DNA from: Pyxicephalus adspersus
Lineage: Eukaryota > Chordata > Amphibia > Anura > Pyxicephalidae
Reading direction: 5' to 3'
DNA: 64,000 nucleotides
Assembly: GCF_032062135.1 (NCBI RefSeq)
Contig: NC_092859.1
Coordinates: 156,755,344-156,819,343 of the forward strand
Each line of letters opens with the position of its first letter. Positions within the stretch are counted from its first letter, which is position 1. The translations under genes were made by a program, and so were the position numbers. Under the pieces are notes generated by a model. That model saw only the letters and a program-made list of their open reading frames with translations, was not told the origin of the DNA and searched no databases. Positions 11,136 through 25,202 of the stretch are shown piece after piece.

Positions 11136-13555
11136 GAAATGGATTTATTGGACCTTTTCACACATTTGGGCTAATTCCTAATCAGAACCTAGGACCAGAA
11201 CATCTCATGTTCCTTAAAAATAAAAGAATGATTCTGGCTCACATCTTCCATTCTGTGCTCTTTTTCTTCAGTTTTCATGAATCTTGCTTCTTACTTTGAG
11301 ATAAAAATGAGTTATTGACCCAGGTGTAGTTTGTACTGTATTCTGTAAATTTGCGATTATAGTTCTTTGTTTTTCTTTTGATGCTCCACTTACAGAGGAC
11401 AGATATGAAAGGCTCCCGTTTAATCTAGCCGAGTACTAAATAGAAAATATCTATTTGAAAGTCCAAATCAATCTTCATTGTTTGATATTAAGTTATAATT
11501 ATAATGATATAACATATAAATATATATATATAAATAATTTCTTACAGATAAATATATAACATTTCCAAAGCTGATTAGACTAAAATATTAAATAAGATAT
11601 TAAAAATAGTTTTTTTGATTCCCACCATCAATTCCAGTGATAGAAATCTTCCATGTCATTTTATGTCATTTTGTTGCCTAATTTTCCTGACAATGACAGC
11701 CACCGCAGGGTAAGACAGCTACATAAAGGTCAGATATCTCAGTTATATTACGGCATGGGGTAGGATGTCTTCAGAGTTCAGAGGAATATTAATAATATTT
11801 TACATATTACACAAAATGATTTATTCCTGAAAAAAGGGTCCAACAGACATTGCTTTGTGCTGTTACAGTCATTCATCATTTCTGCATTTCCAAATTTTCA
11901 GAAATCTACAGAATTTACAGAAATTTACAGATAATGTGAATCTGATTGATTGCACTGCGTAGCAGACATTCACATTCGCTCTGATATGTAATATCAGAGA
12001 TATACAGTATGCCATCACACTGGTATACCCTTTAAGATTCGACATATATGACCTCTACATATTTGTATGGGCATTATATATAATGTACTGGTGCTCGATA
12101 CAGTAAAATTCCAACTCAGATCCATTCAGGTCAGATTTGGTAAAAGCCTATTGGGAATTTTTTTCAGTTATGACTTACCTTACCTATATTATTGTTAGAT
12201 TTGAACTCCAATTGATCCAATTCCAAGGTTGCAATAGCTGTGTCCCAAGATGGAATCTATTCTAAACCCTTAATAGTATAATAGTATAATAGTATAATAG
12301 TATTGGTATATATAATATATTACACATCTGTGCATATGCTGATATCAGAATTGGCTCTGCAGGAGGTTTGGAATTACTGATTGAAACTAGTCAGCTAACG
12401 GTTCAGAGGTCGCCATTGAACAATGATCTACTTTGACATTTGCGCAGGGCCTGGATCATCATGGCATGCAGCTAGCATTTGAAGGAAGATAGCTAAGTAA
12501 CAGCAGCCTAAATATTTCTCTGGGTACAAGTACATAGTTAGCTCAATGGGTAGTGAAGGAACCATCCATATCCAATGTCACTATCACCGGGTACACCATT
12601 CATAGCGGTATAACCTGGCTTGCTTATTTTGCTTGGATCACCCCCTCTATACAGATTTCTACTGTGCAAGGGGTTGCAGGAACCCAATCTGTAGAAATAT
12701 TCAGGAATTTATATAAGCTGCATTTATTCCTTTTTTAATGAATGCATATCAGGATTGAATGGTGGTCCTCCGTCTACATGGAGTTCACTAGAAATACAAA
12801 ACATTAGCATTATGATTAGTAGCAAAATCTGAATTATGATAATGCTTAGCTTTAACAAAACCGTGCCTGTCATCTGACAGCATTTGCTTGTTCGCTTAAA
12901 GATCTCCTACATAAAATATGCTATATGCTGACTACAGGAGCAGCGCAGATGTAATCACATTCATTTGAGGCTTTGTTTCATAATTCAATTTAATACGTAG
13001 CACTGCATGAAAGAAAGAATCTTTGTACCTTGCCGGAGTACAAACAGACTGACTAAAGGACTGTTTGTGCGTTCTGGAATGATGAAATACCACAAATTGC
13101 TTTGAGCCTCTCGCTCCTACCAGATCCGCATTATAAATTCTAAAAGATTAATTAGTAGTTGGTAAGTGTATCTCAATTACATCTGACACAGGTTTGTTAT
13201 GGAAATATATATCTTTTTCTGGATAATTAATATATGTTAATGGGCATCTGGAGGCAAAATCACTTATAGATGCATTTTTTTTTATCCAGCCTACATTTTG
13301 ACAAATTTACAATGGATTTCCAAGACACAATAATATATTTAAGGTCCATTTTATTTAAAGTGCTGCACAAGCTCTTCAAAGAATGTAGCAAGGTGATTGA
13401 TATTGCTTGTTGGAGAAGCCATGTCAAAAAATCCAATGTGTGCCAGTTGAATGCTGTCTGCATTTGAGCTACAAATAACGGACTGCTCTGTTATTTATTT
13501 CAACACCTAAAATGGGAATATAACATTAGTAAAATGCCCACATGCATATACCTAT
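11136..13555. other. Intergenic, only simple repeats
   Basis: An AT-rich run is at 11506-11545 and a short tandem AATAGTAT repeat at 12268-12301. No transposon or gene was recognised. Confidence 0.55.
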
Positions 13556-13892
13556 TATTATTAATACACAGTATTTATATAGCGCCATCATATTACGCAG
13601 CGCTGTACAAAGTCGTGTCACTAACTGTCCCTCAAAGGAGCTCACAATCTAATGTCCCTACCATAGTCATATGTGATTAATGTAGTCTAAGGTCAATTGT
13701 TAGGGAGAAGCCAATGAACCTAATTGCATGTTTTTGGGATGTGGGAGGAAACCGGAGTACCCGGAGGAAACCCACGCAGACACGGGGAGAACCTGCAAAC
13801 TCCATGCAGATAATGTCCTGGCTGGGGAGCGAACCTGGGAACTAGCTCTGCAAAGGCCGGAGTGCTAACCCCTGAGCCACCATGCTGCCCGA
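13556..13892 (-). mobile_element. tRNA-derived SINE, copy 2 (better preserved)
   Basis: Minus-strand box A TGGCTCAGGGGTTAGCA (13879-13863) and box B GGTTCGCTCCC (13834-13824) are close to the RNA polymerase III consensus. The central body and an L2-like 3' tail (GATTGTGAGCTCC...GTACAGCGCTGCGTAATATG...GGCGCTATATAAATACTG) follow, ending in an AAT-type run. Confidence 0.9.
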
Positions 13893-14170
13893 TACCCATG
13901 GGTTTGAGTGCATGTCATACACCTCATCCTTATACATATGTTGGTGACATCAAGGGCCCTGAAGAAGGGAGGGGAGTTATCTCCATGATCCATTGACTTT
14001 ATTATGAGTTAATAACTCATCAGTATGTATTTTTAGGGTCCTAACTGACTCTTTCCAATCTGCATTCTTGTTTCGAGCCATTTACTAAATATTAAAATCA
14101 GAGATAAAATACTATAAATCTTGCAGGATAGGTTTATATTTATTTAATAATTTTAATTGAATCTCCAGGG

Positions 14171-14410
14171 CAGTATTTCTCAAGAGGGTGCTAGGGTTTC
14201 ATTGAGCAATGAGCAATTTGGATCTCTTAGATCAGTTACCATTGACACCAATAACCTTCTTGGCTGACTGTAAGGACGACAAACTTTCTATTGACAATGT
14301 AGGAGGCATTCTTCCCACTAACCATCATGCCAATATATTGTGAGCTGTGGCTATAGTAATTAAAGCAGGGGTTCCCTGAGATCTGAATATTATTTTAAGG
14401 ATTCTCCCTT
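14171..14410 (+). mobile_element. hAT-like MITE relic, copy 1
   Basis: The order CAGTATTTCTCAAGAGG, GAGCAATGAGCAATTTGG, CAATGTAGGAGGCATTC, GTGAGCTGTGG and GGGGTTCCCTGA is shared with copies at 15259, 17955 (reverse), 42809 (reverse) and 48809 (reverse). The assignment to hAT rests on the 48809 copy. Confidence 0.65.
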
Positions 14411-14755
14411 GTTAAATGGCTGTTCAGAGGCTGCACAGAATGAAGAGTTTTTGCCCACCAATAGTGGGAATGTTCAAATATATATCACAAGGCACATTCA
14501 CATTTATCTATCCTTTGAACCCTTGGCTCATTTTATTTTATAAAGCAGGCCTTCCAGCTAGCCAAAATTACCAATCACTCACAGCTTGCAAAGTCTTTAT
14601 CTCATTTGTATCATAAACAATTCAATAAACTACCACAGGTGGCCACAAAGGTTGATCCAATAGGATGAATGGAGAAATTACAACACTCTAGGCAAATTTC
14701 ACAAGATATTGGCTTGGTTAGGCTACCAGTCCCTTAGTAACTCCTTAGATATATT

Positions 14756-14978
14756 GGGCTTTAATTATTAAAGCTCTCCAAGAATGGAGAAGAAAGACTA
14801 TCCCATGAGAACCTTAACGATTGAGCAAACCTGGAATGGATCTGGGTCACGATTGAAAACAATTACCAACCAATAGCAAAGGGTTTTTAAGAAATTCATT
14901 CCAGCTTTGCTGTAACAACCACGTTCCCCGGGATAGTCTATCTTCTCCAGTCTTGGAGAGCTTTAATAAATCAGGCCC
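14756..14978. mobile_element. Palindromic MITE, copy 2
   Basis: Complementary ends TTAATTATTAAAGCTCTCC and GGAGAGCTTTAATAAATCAG enclose 223 bp in which the arms pair (GACTATCCC/GGGATAGTC, AATGGATCT...). The inverted symmetry extends beyond the usual ends, through CTTAGATATATTGGGC on the left and GCCCAATGTATCTAAG on the right. Confidence 0.85.
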
Positions 14979-15258
14979 AATGTATCTAAGTGGTTATCAG
15001 TGGATTTGTAGCCTTTACGACAAGCCAATATCTTGTTAAATTTGCCTCCAGTACTATAAGTCAGACCAAATGGAGAAATCTTGATCTTCCCTAGGGGAAT
15101 GACAACAATCTCTTCCACTATACAACCCACCACCGTAGCAGACATTGTAATATAACACTCAAATCCATTCTCACTTTACCTCTCATTGGACCATCTTCCA
15201 AAAACTCTAACCCTTTCCAACCTTTCCTGACTTTTTATTACACGTGGATTCTCTATAG

Positions 15259-15349
15259 CAGGGTTTTTCAACCAGGGTTCCTTGAGCAATGAGCAGTTTT
15301 GCCTCTCAGATCAATTACCATTGACCCTAATGATTTCTTTGACTATTTG
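15259..15349 (+). mobile_element. hAT-like MITE relic, copy 2, left part
   Basis: CAGGGTTTTTCAACCAGGGT is followed by GAGCAATGAGCAGTTTTG and TTGACTATTTG, where the L2 insertion begins. The element resumes at 16576. Confidence 0.7.
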
Positions 15350-16575
15350 AACGCCTTGTCTACAAAAGACTCACAAGGCCCATTACCTGAGCACCAACTC
15401 TCTCCTTGACCCCCTCCAGTCTGGTTTTAGAGCTGCCCACTCCACTGAAACAGCCCTTACTAAAGAGGTCAATGTCCTCATCAGAGCTAAGTCTCAAGGC
15501 AACTTTTCCCTGCTCCTTCTCCTTTCCTCTGACACTGTTGATCTCACCCTTCATATACAAATCATGCTCTCCATTGGTATCTGTGACACTGCTCTCTCTT
15601 GGTTTGCTTCCTATCTGTCTGACCGCTCCTTTCAAGTTTCTTTCAATGGTAATTCCTCCTCACCCACTCTCCTTCCTTGTTGGTGTTCCCCAAGGGTCAG
15701 TCCTTGGACCGGTTCTCTTTTCTGTGTACACCTCCTCTCTCGGTAGTCTCATAGCCTCCTTTGGCTTACATCTGTATGCTGATGACACTCAAATCTATCT
15801 GTCCACCCCTGACCTGTCTCCCTCAGTCCTGGACAAGGTCTCATGCTGCCTGTCAGCCATCTCCTCATGGATGTCTGACCGATTCCTGAAACTCAACCTG
15901 GATAAAACAGAACTCATCATCACCCCCCCCCCCCTCAAATTCCAAATCCCCCCCTGACATATATCTAACTGTTAACAACACTGTTATTCGGCCCTCCCCT
16001 CAGGCACGTTGTCTTTGTGTCACCTTTGACTCGGCCCTCTCACTTACCCCCCATATTCAGAACATTTCCAGGTCCTGTCACTTTCACCTACACAACATCT
16101 CCAAAATCCTCCCCTACCTGTCCCGAGACCACCAAACTCCTTGTACATGCTCTTATCATCTCTCGTCTGGACTACTGTAACATCCTTCTCGCTGGTATTC
16201 CACTAACCCGACTCTCCCCTCTACAATCTATCATGAATTCTGCAGCCAGACTCATCCATCCTTCCCTCGGCTCCTCTTCCGCTGCATCTCTTTGTAGTTC
16301 TCTCCATTGGCTTCCATTTCACCTTAGAATCAAATTTAAGCTCCTGTGCTTTGCCTTCAAATCCCTACACAGTTATTGTCCCACTTACATTTCTGACCTG
16401 GTAAAAAAATACTCCCCCTGCCGCTCTCTCCACTCCTCCAATGACCTACTAATGACTTCCTCACTCATAACTTCATCACATGCACGGTTACAAGACTTCT
16501 CTAGAGCTGCCCCGACTCTCTGGCGCTATATAAATCCTGTTTAATAATAATAATAATAATAATTATAATAATAAT
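15350..16575 (+). pseudogene. L2-clade LINE fragment with decayed reverse-transcriptase ORF
   Basis: Three broken frames (about 15406-15957, 15564-15746 and 16017-16544) carry pieces of one non-LTR retrotransposon polymerase. Seen: the [17 protein letters not shown] block, the catalytic YADDTQIYL motif (YADD at 15775-15786), [11 protein letters not shown], and a C-terminal stretch with LDYCNILLAGIP, SAARLI, LHWLPF and RIKFKLLCFAFKSLH, typical of the L2/CR1 group. Frameshifts and stops make it inactive, and the 5' half of the element is absent. At 16517 the coding end jumps straight to GGCGCTATATAAATCCTG, so most of the 3' UTR has been lost. Confidence 0.9.
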
Positions 16576-16731
16576 ATAAGGGTGACATTCCTCCCACTGG
16601 CCAGCAATGTAGGAGGAATTCTTCCTACTTACCAACATTAATGTACTGTGAGCTGTGGATATAATAATTATAGAAGGGGTTTCCTGAAGACCTGAAAGTT
16701 ATTTCAAGGGGTTCCCTTATGTTCTAAAGGT
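16576..16731 (+). mobile_element. hAT-like MITE relic, copy 2, right part
   Basis: TAAGGGTGACATTCCTCCCA, CAATGTAGGAGGAATTC, CTGTGAGCTGTGG and GAAGACCTGAAAG continue exactly where the left part stopped, when compared with the other copies. Confidence 0.7.
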
Positions 16732-17954
16732 AAGGCTTTATGGAGCTGCCTATAATGAGGAGCTTACCCTACCCTTATGTGTCTGTACCCTAGTCCTGTG
16801 TCTATTACTTGCATTTTGTTATTTTTTTATTTCAGTAGTATTATGGCTATGCCATGTACTGCTGACATGTATTGCATAATAAAACCTTGATAAATTATAT
16901 TCAAACAATAGTTTTTTATAATAATTCGGCAATGACTATTGAAATAAAATAAACTTTTTATATACTCTGGCCCTGAGAAGAGAGGCAACCTATGGAGCAG
17001 CTGAAACACTGTGTTCTGCATGGTTTAATACATTTCTTTAATACATAAACCATGAAAAGTAATGTAAATCACAAACGGAAGTGCTAAGCAATGATGGCAC
17101 CTGTTAAAAAGCATTAATACTATTAATCATTTTGCTTTTCATAACATGAAAATAAAGTCAACTTGACGGACCTCTGTTTAATAAGCCAACACACAGCAGT
17201 GACGACGTGCAAATTTTATTGTTGGAGTCTGATCACTGATTGGATATGTCTTATGATCCTTCATATATTATTTTTTTTGCATGATTGCATAAGCTTGAAA
17301 ACGTGCAGTACTATTGGTATTGTCATATGACTATAAACCGATCAGCTGATCAGTCATTTTGACAAGCCCACCTGTGCTAATGATAGAACAAGCTGTGCAT
17401 ACGTAAAGGAATCATAGGTATAGAGGGAATGGTTTGGTGAAGGGGATGGATAAATAGCACTTGACTTGGTGCTCAGCCCCACCAGCTGTCTGTGATGTCA
17501 ATGAACCCATTAAACATCCTTTTGTGGGTTTTCACATTATTCTGTAGCAAATTCAGGCATGAGATAATTCAGTTAACAAGTCAATTATCAACTATGAGAC
17601 ACAAATCTATAAGAAAGCAGGTCTCATTAGCTGCTTGTAAGACTTGTGTTTAGTATTTACTCACCCAGAAAGCCATCGTTGTGACTGACTGGCTGACCGG
17701 ACACCTTGGTGCAAACCATTCAGAATGTTCCCTCAATCCTTCCTCGGCTGTGCCATGGTAATGTGTATGGTAGGTATGAGAAGGGGTATGCAGGACACAA
17801 ATGGACACCTCTCATTTTCTGGAAGAATAAATTGCCTTGTATGTATTTAGGTCGTTTATTGGTATTTGCTCGTAGGCTGGTTCCTGTAGGACAGAGAAGA
17901 ATATAAAAATGTCTCTATTGTCTAAAATCTCAGCGTATAGAAGACCATGGGGGA
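16732..17954. other. Intergenic, nothing recognised
   Basis: Mostly AT-rich single-copy-looking sequence with no supported gene or transposon. Confidence 0.5.
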
Positions 17955-18150
17955 ATCCTTGAAATATTTTTCAGGTAATCCTGCAATACCTACCATCCAC
18001 AGCTCACAGTACATTGGAATTGTAGTCTTTCGGAATCTCACACTTACAAAAAGCCAAGCAGATCATTGGTGCCAGTGATTACCAACTTGGTGGGCCAAGT
18101 TTCCCATTGCTCAACAAACCGCTGCCAAGCTCTGGAGGAAGCCCGGTTGG
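17955..18150 (-). mobile_element. hAT-like MITE relic, copy 3, reverse and truncated
   Basis: CCACAGCTCACAGTACATTG, GCCAAGCAGATCATTGGTG and CTCTGGAGGAAGCCCGGTTG match the reverse complement of the family. The middle section is deleted. Confidence 0.6.
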
Positions 18151-18460
18151 GAAGCCCCTGGTTGGTGTAGAGTCTCGGCACACAGTCTTTCTGGGATGGA
18201 GGAGCTCTTTCCTATGCATGGGAGTTTCATCATTCCAACCCTGCCAAAGCGGATAGTTGAAGGCTCCTCACCCAGAAGAAGACCAAAGAAATATGGAGGC
18301 ACCAGATACAAATGTAGAGTATGAGATTGGAGCTCTGAAGAGTCCTTTCGACAGATAATCTGCCTATTTGCTGTGCATACTTTTTAGGTTATGGCAAATA
18401 CCTCCGGGAGTCCCAGCTTGTCTATCTCATTTAGTTGACAGGCTGTGATGTTGAGCCAAT

Positions 18461-18739
18461 GGGCCAGATTTAATAAAGATACACTTTTATCAGTGAACCT
18501 GATACAAATCCACTGATAACTACTTAGATACATTAGGCTTGAGTTAATAAAGCTCTCCAAGACTGGAAAAGATAGACTATCCATTGAGAGCCTGAATGTC
18601 CTAGCAAACCTCGATCTGGTTCAGGACTTGAAGCATTTTCTAACAAATAGTAAATAAATTCCAGGTTTGCTGGACCACACAGGTTCACTGATGAAAGTGT
18701 ATGTTCTCCAGCCTAGGGGAGTTTTAATATTTCAGACCC
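18461..18739. mobile_element. Palindromic MITE, copy 3 (composite)
   Basis: An outer pair of ends (GGGCCAGATTTAATAAAG / TTTTAATATTTCAGACCC, with ACACTTTTATCAGTGAACCT and GGTTCACTGATGAAAGTGTA) encloses a second start, GAGTTAATAAAGCTCTCCAA, near 18540. A 50-base stretch between them is the reverse complement of the right flank of copy 2. This looks like one family member rearranged with, or inserted into, another. Confidence 0.7.
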
Positions 18740-19389
18740 AAATCCAGCTATAATTTTAAGGTAGCAGTGACATGATCACAGTGCAGCACAAAGCCTGAGG
18801 AGAGAACAGGGCTGTGGGAGCGACCTGGAAGCTCCACCCACTACAGTCTGCCTATAGAAAAATACAGAGGGGGCGGATACAGGACCAGTCACCCTGCACT
18901 AAGAGAAAGAGCAGCAGTGACCGGTCATTATCATAGGATGCTCCTGCACAGAAAAGAAGCTTCACATTGCATTACTGCACAGATCTGGAAGAAATACACA
19001 AAGCTCACCACCATTTTAGTACTGACACACATGGCTCTTATATATAGACAATATTTGCTTATCTTGGAAGTGTTGGCCACCTTTGCTGGTTATGTTGCGT
19101 CCTGGTAAAGTCAATGTTGTGAGTTGAAGATAACCTGCAATGTTCCTTCCAGGAGGAACTTTATCTCCAGGCCACTCAATTTGTCACCATCATGGAAGCA
19201 ACCTGCAGCCCTGACTCCACTCGGCAGTCCTGAACAACTAGGTTATCATTGCTCCACTGGGACAATATAAGAGACAAATACAACCGACCTCGGACGCAAA
19301 GGACGGGACGGCTGAGATAGGACGCACAGTGTACCAAAAAGAACGCAAGCTGCAAAATAAGCAACAAGCACAAATGTTATACTTTTCTT
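18740..19389. other. Distal 5' flank of LRRTM4, nothing recognised
   Basis: No repeat recurrence within the window and no gene was seen. Confidence 0.45.
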
Positions 19390-19405
19390 TTTGGGTAACG
19401 ACCTT

Positions 19406-19510
19406 GTTATCCGTAGAGAGATAAGCGCGTATCTTTACGCCACGCTACCCTTCCTCGTCTTTGGATTTATCACAACCCATGAATTATTTATACAGATTTT
19501 AACAAGATAA
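19406..19510. promoter_or_regulatory. Cluster of GATA-type motifs upstream of LRRTM4
   Basis: Five GATA cores fall within about 105 bases: TTATCC at 19408, GATAAG at 19420, TATCTT at 19430, TTATCA at 19468 and AGATAA at 19505. The same stretch is richer in CpG (AAGCGCG, TACGCC, AGCGCG) than its AT-rich surroundings. It lies about 0.9 kb upstream of the start codon, so a promoter or enhancer role is plausible but unproven. Confidence 0.35.
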
Positions 19511-19724
19511 AGCGCGTCTGGAACACCTCCTCACCAACAAGGCCACGTTTGAGATCGGTCAGAGATCCTAGAACCTCTGACGCGTAATCCATTCATCAAA
19601 CCCACAAATGGCTCTCAGAGGCGATGGAGTTAATTGTGTTTTGTGAAAGAGTGAGAGAGCCTGCATTGCATTGCAATGACAAGGCTGACTTGTATGTGGC
19701 TTTTCCCTGCCTCCTCTCCTTTCT

Positions 19725-19738
19725 CCAGCAGGGGGCAC
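19725..19738 (+). promoter_or_regulatory. CTCF-like motif upstream of LRRTM4 exon 1
   Basis: CCAGCAGGGGGCAC fits the core CTCF consensus CCASYAGRKGGCRS at every position. It lies in what is probably the promoter or 5' UTR region, about 690 bases before the ATG. Occupancy cannot be judged from sequence. Confidence 0.5.
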
Positions 19739-20281
19739 TCTTCAGCTGATGCTCAGGCTGCTCAGCATCAGCAGTCTCTGGGAAAGATGCAAAAAAAAAT
19801 CCTCCTGAATCCCAGCTGCTTTCCAACACACAGCTACATAGCAGTGTAAACCCTCAACAGCTATATAGAAAAAAGCAAGGCGGCACTTGTTCCAAACTTG
19901 GGGCTCTGGGCATCCTTTTTTTTTTTTTTTGGCCCTATGGCAAGTGGCATCACCATGGAAGAGATGGGACTGGCAATGGATGTCTAAAGATGGAAGGTAC
20001 TGATGGGCAAGGCTTGTTAGGTATTGCGAAGATTTTACAGAGAAGTTGTATACCTTCCTTTGCTGGCTCTATCGTTCATTTCACATTGCTTAGGAATACC
20101 ATGGATTCCTCACTGCTCTGAATTGCTTCTTTATTATAGGAGACTTCTTTCATCTATTGCTTATTATAAACCTTATGAAGACCAGGACATAAACTTTGCA
20201 ATAAATCTCCTTATATATTTATATCTATTTTTTTTATATATCCATACAGCCAAGGGAGTGGGGGCTGAGCCTGACAACAGG

Positions 20282-20333
20282 ATGGTTTGACACAGAGACC
20301 TGTATGGACCATGAACGAATAGCTGCCTCCTAA
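20282..20333 (+). promoter_or_regulatory. LRRTM4: Cluster of three short upstream ORFs in the putative LRRTM4 5' UTR
   Basis: Three ATGs precede the start codon by 80-130 bases: ATG-GTT-TGA at 20282-20290, a nine-codon frame at 20304-20333, and a three-codon frame at 20311-20322 overlapping the second. If this segment is part of exon 1, scanning ribosomes would meet all three before 20411. That exon 1 reaches this far upstream is an inference. Confidence 0.4.
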
Positions 20334-20410
20334 TTGATAGGCAGAAAAAAGAACTATTTTTCCAGAGAGGATCTCTGAGAAAGGACGAAGGAATCGCAGG
20401 GTGACGGAGG

Positions 20411-23780
<3,370 letters not shown>

Positions 23781-25068
23781 AAACTCCAAAAAAAAAAAAA
23801 AAACTTGAAATTAAACATTTTGCTGCTGTTAAGTCGAGGTAGGAGTCTGTGACTTGAGTTTTTCTCAATCTCTAAGATGAATTATCAGGCTAGATACAAA
23901 ATTTTTGAGTATTTTTTTAATACATTTCATTGTTATCACTGTTGTTTTTCTTTTTTTTTTATCCACTTTGGTGTAGGGTTGGTTTAATTGAATACAGCAG
24001 GAAAAAGGTTTTTTTTTTTAATTTAATTTTTTTTCCCTGGGAGCTGGGACGTGAAGGAAGTTCGTTCAAGAATGAAATTTGAATAAGCCTATTTTTCAAT
24101 GGCAGGAGAGAGTGTTTGCCAAGTGGGGCAGTTAGGGACAAAACCCTAGAGATCATTTGATGAAAAGGGCATTCTGTGCCTGGTGTGTGATTTGTTTGCC
24201 ATTATCTCTAAGTCTTTTTTATGGACTAATGAAAGGATTTGTCATATAATAAAAAAACAGGATAAATCAAACAAACAACACTACAAAACACACAAATTTT
24301 GTGTCTGGAAATCAAGAGGAGCTAAGCCAAAGATTACCACTCACTTTCTTGTTTCACGGAGAACAGAAAATTATCCATAAAGACCGTGTTTCCGTTTACT
24401 AACATTTTGATACATTAAATATGATTTGCCTTATGGAAAGATAAGACCGCCTTACTTCCCAACGATTGACAGTCGACCAGTCCATTTTGTAACTCATTAT
24501 GCGGACCAAAAAAAAAAATATATAAAAAACACAAAACTATATTGAACTCAATACAAATCGAAATGCATTTGCAGCTTCTTAGCAAATTGGGAAATTTCTT
24601 TTTTGTTTCCTGTGGTTGCAGAGACGATCTACGGACATTGGACTGGCTGCTGAGGTTACACAAAATCCTTTCAGTATTCCACGCCTGATTGCTCAGGGAA
24701 GCTGAGCTGTTTTAACCCATTCTTCACTGAATGGGTTAAAGGCAGCTAAGCACATGTTGTGTCTTTATTTTCCTTTGTTTTGTCAATTTCATGCTGGTAA
24801 TTTTGGGGTTATTTGGTTATATATAAATAGAGGGTTCTGTTTTTTTTTTTTAAATATGTATTTTAATAATGATGATAATTATAAAGCAAATGATGGTATT
24901 TCTTGTACATTGAATTGGACATCTAGGGTAAGCAGCTGGCACTGTGAGAAGTCTATAAAATGGCCAAGGGATGAGAGGGCACATCTGTAAAGCGTGATGC
25001 TGGGCAGTAAGCTGGCACGCTGTAGGTATTCCAAGCTCCCGGTAACTCTCCATAAAGGAGTTTGCTGA

Positions 25069-25083
25069 ACGCCCCCTGTTGGT
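25069..25083 (-). promoter_or_regulatory. CTCF-like motif downstream of LRRTM4 exon 2
   Basis: The reverse strand reads CCAACAGGGGGCGTT, a near match to the CTCF core. It points toward the motif at 19725, so the two are convergent around the two LRRTM4 exons. Confidence 0.4.
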
Positions 25084-25196
25084 TGAAAGACAGCTGGGTG
25101 GATGAAATCCCACACCTTGCCAGCTGATCGGCCCTGACAATGTTGCCCTTCTCTTGTGTTATCTGCTTGGCTGCTGTTCTGAAATTGGCAATGCTG

Positions 25197-25202
25197 AATA
25201 AA
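25197..25202 (+). terminator. LRRTM4: Candidate polyadenylation signal for the LRRTM4 short isoform
   Basis: AATAAA lies 1.4 kb after the stop codon. It is the first canonical hexamer I noticed on the coding strand in a plausible place, with a T/G-containing stretch following. A more distal site is equally possible. Confidence 0.3.

Larger units (their letters stand above)
19390..20410 (+). promoter_or_regulatory. LRRTM4: Putative LRRTM4 promoter and 5' untranslated region
   Basis: About 1 kb free of recognisable transposons immediately before the start codon, with the GATA cluster, the CTCF-like motif and the uORFs noted separately. TATATAG at 19862 could act as a TATA-like element. The transcription start is not determinable from the sequence alone. 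Confidence 0.45.
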
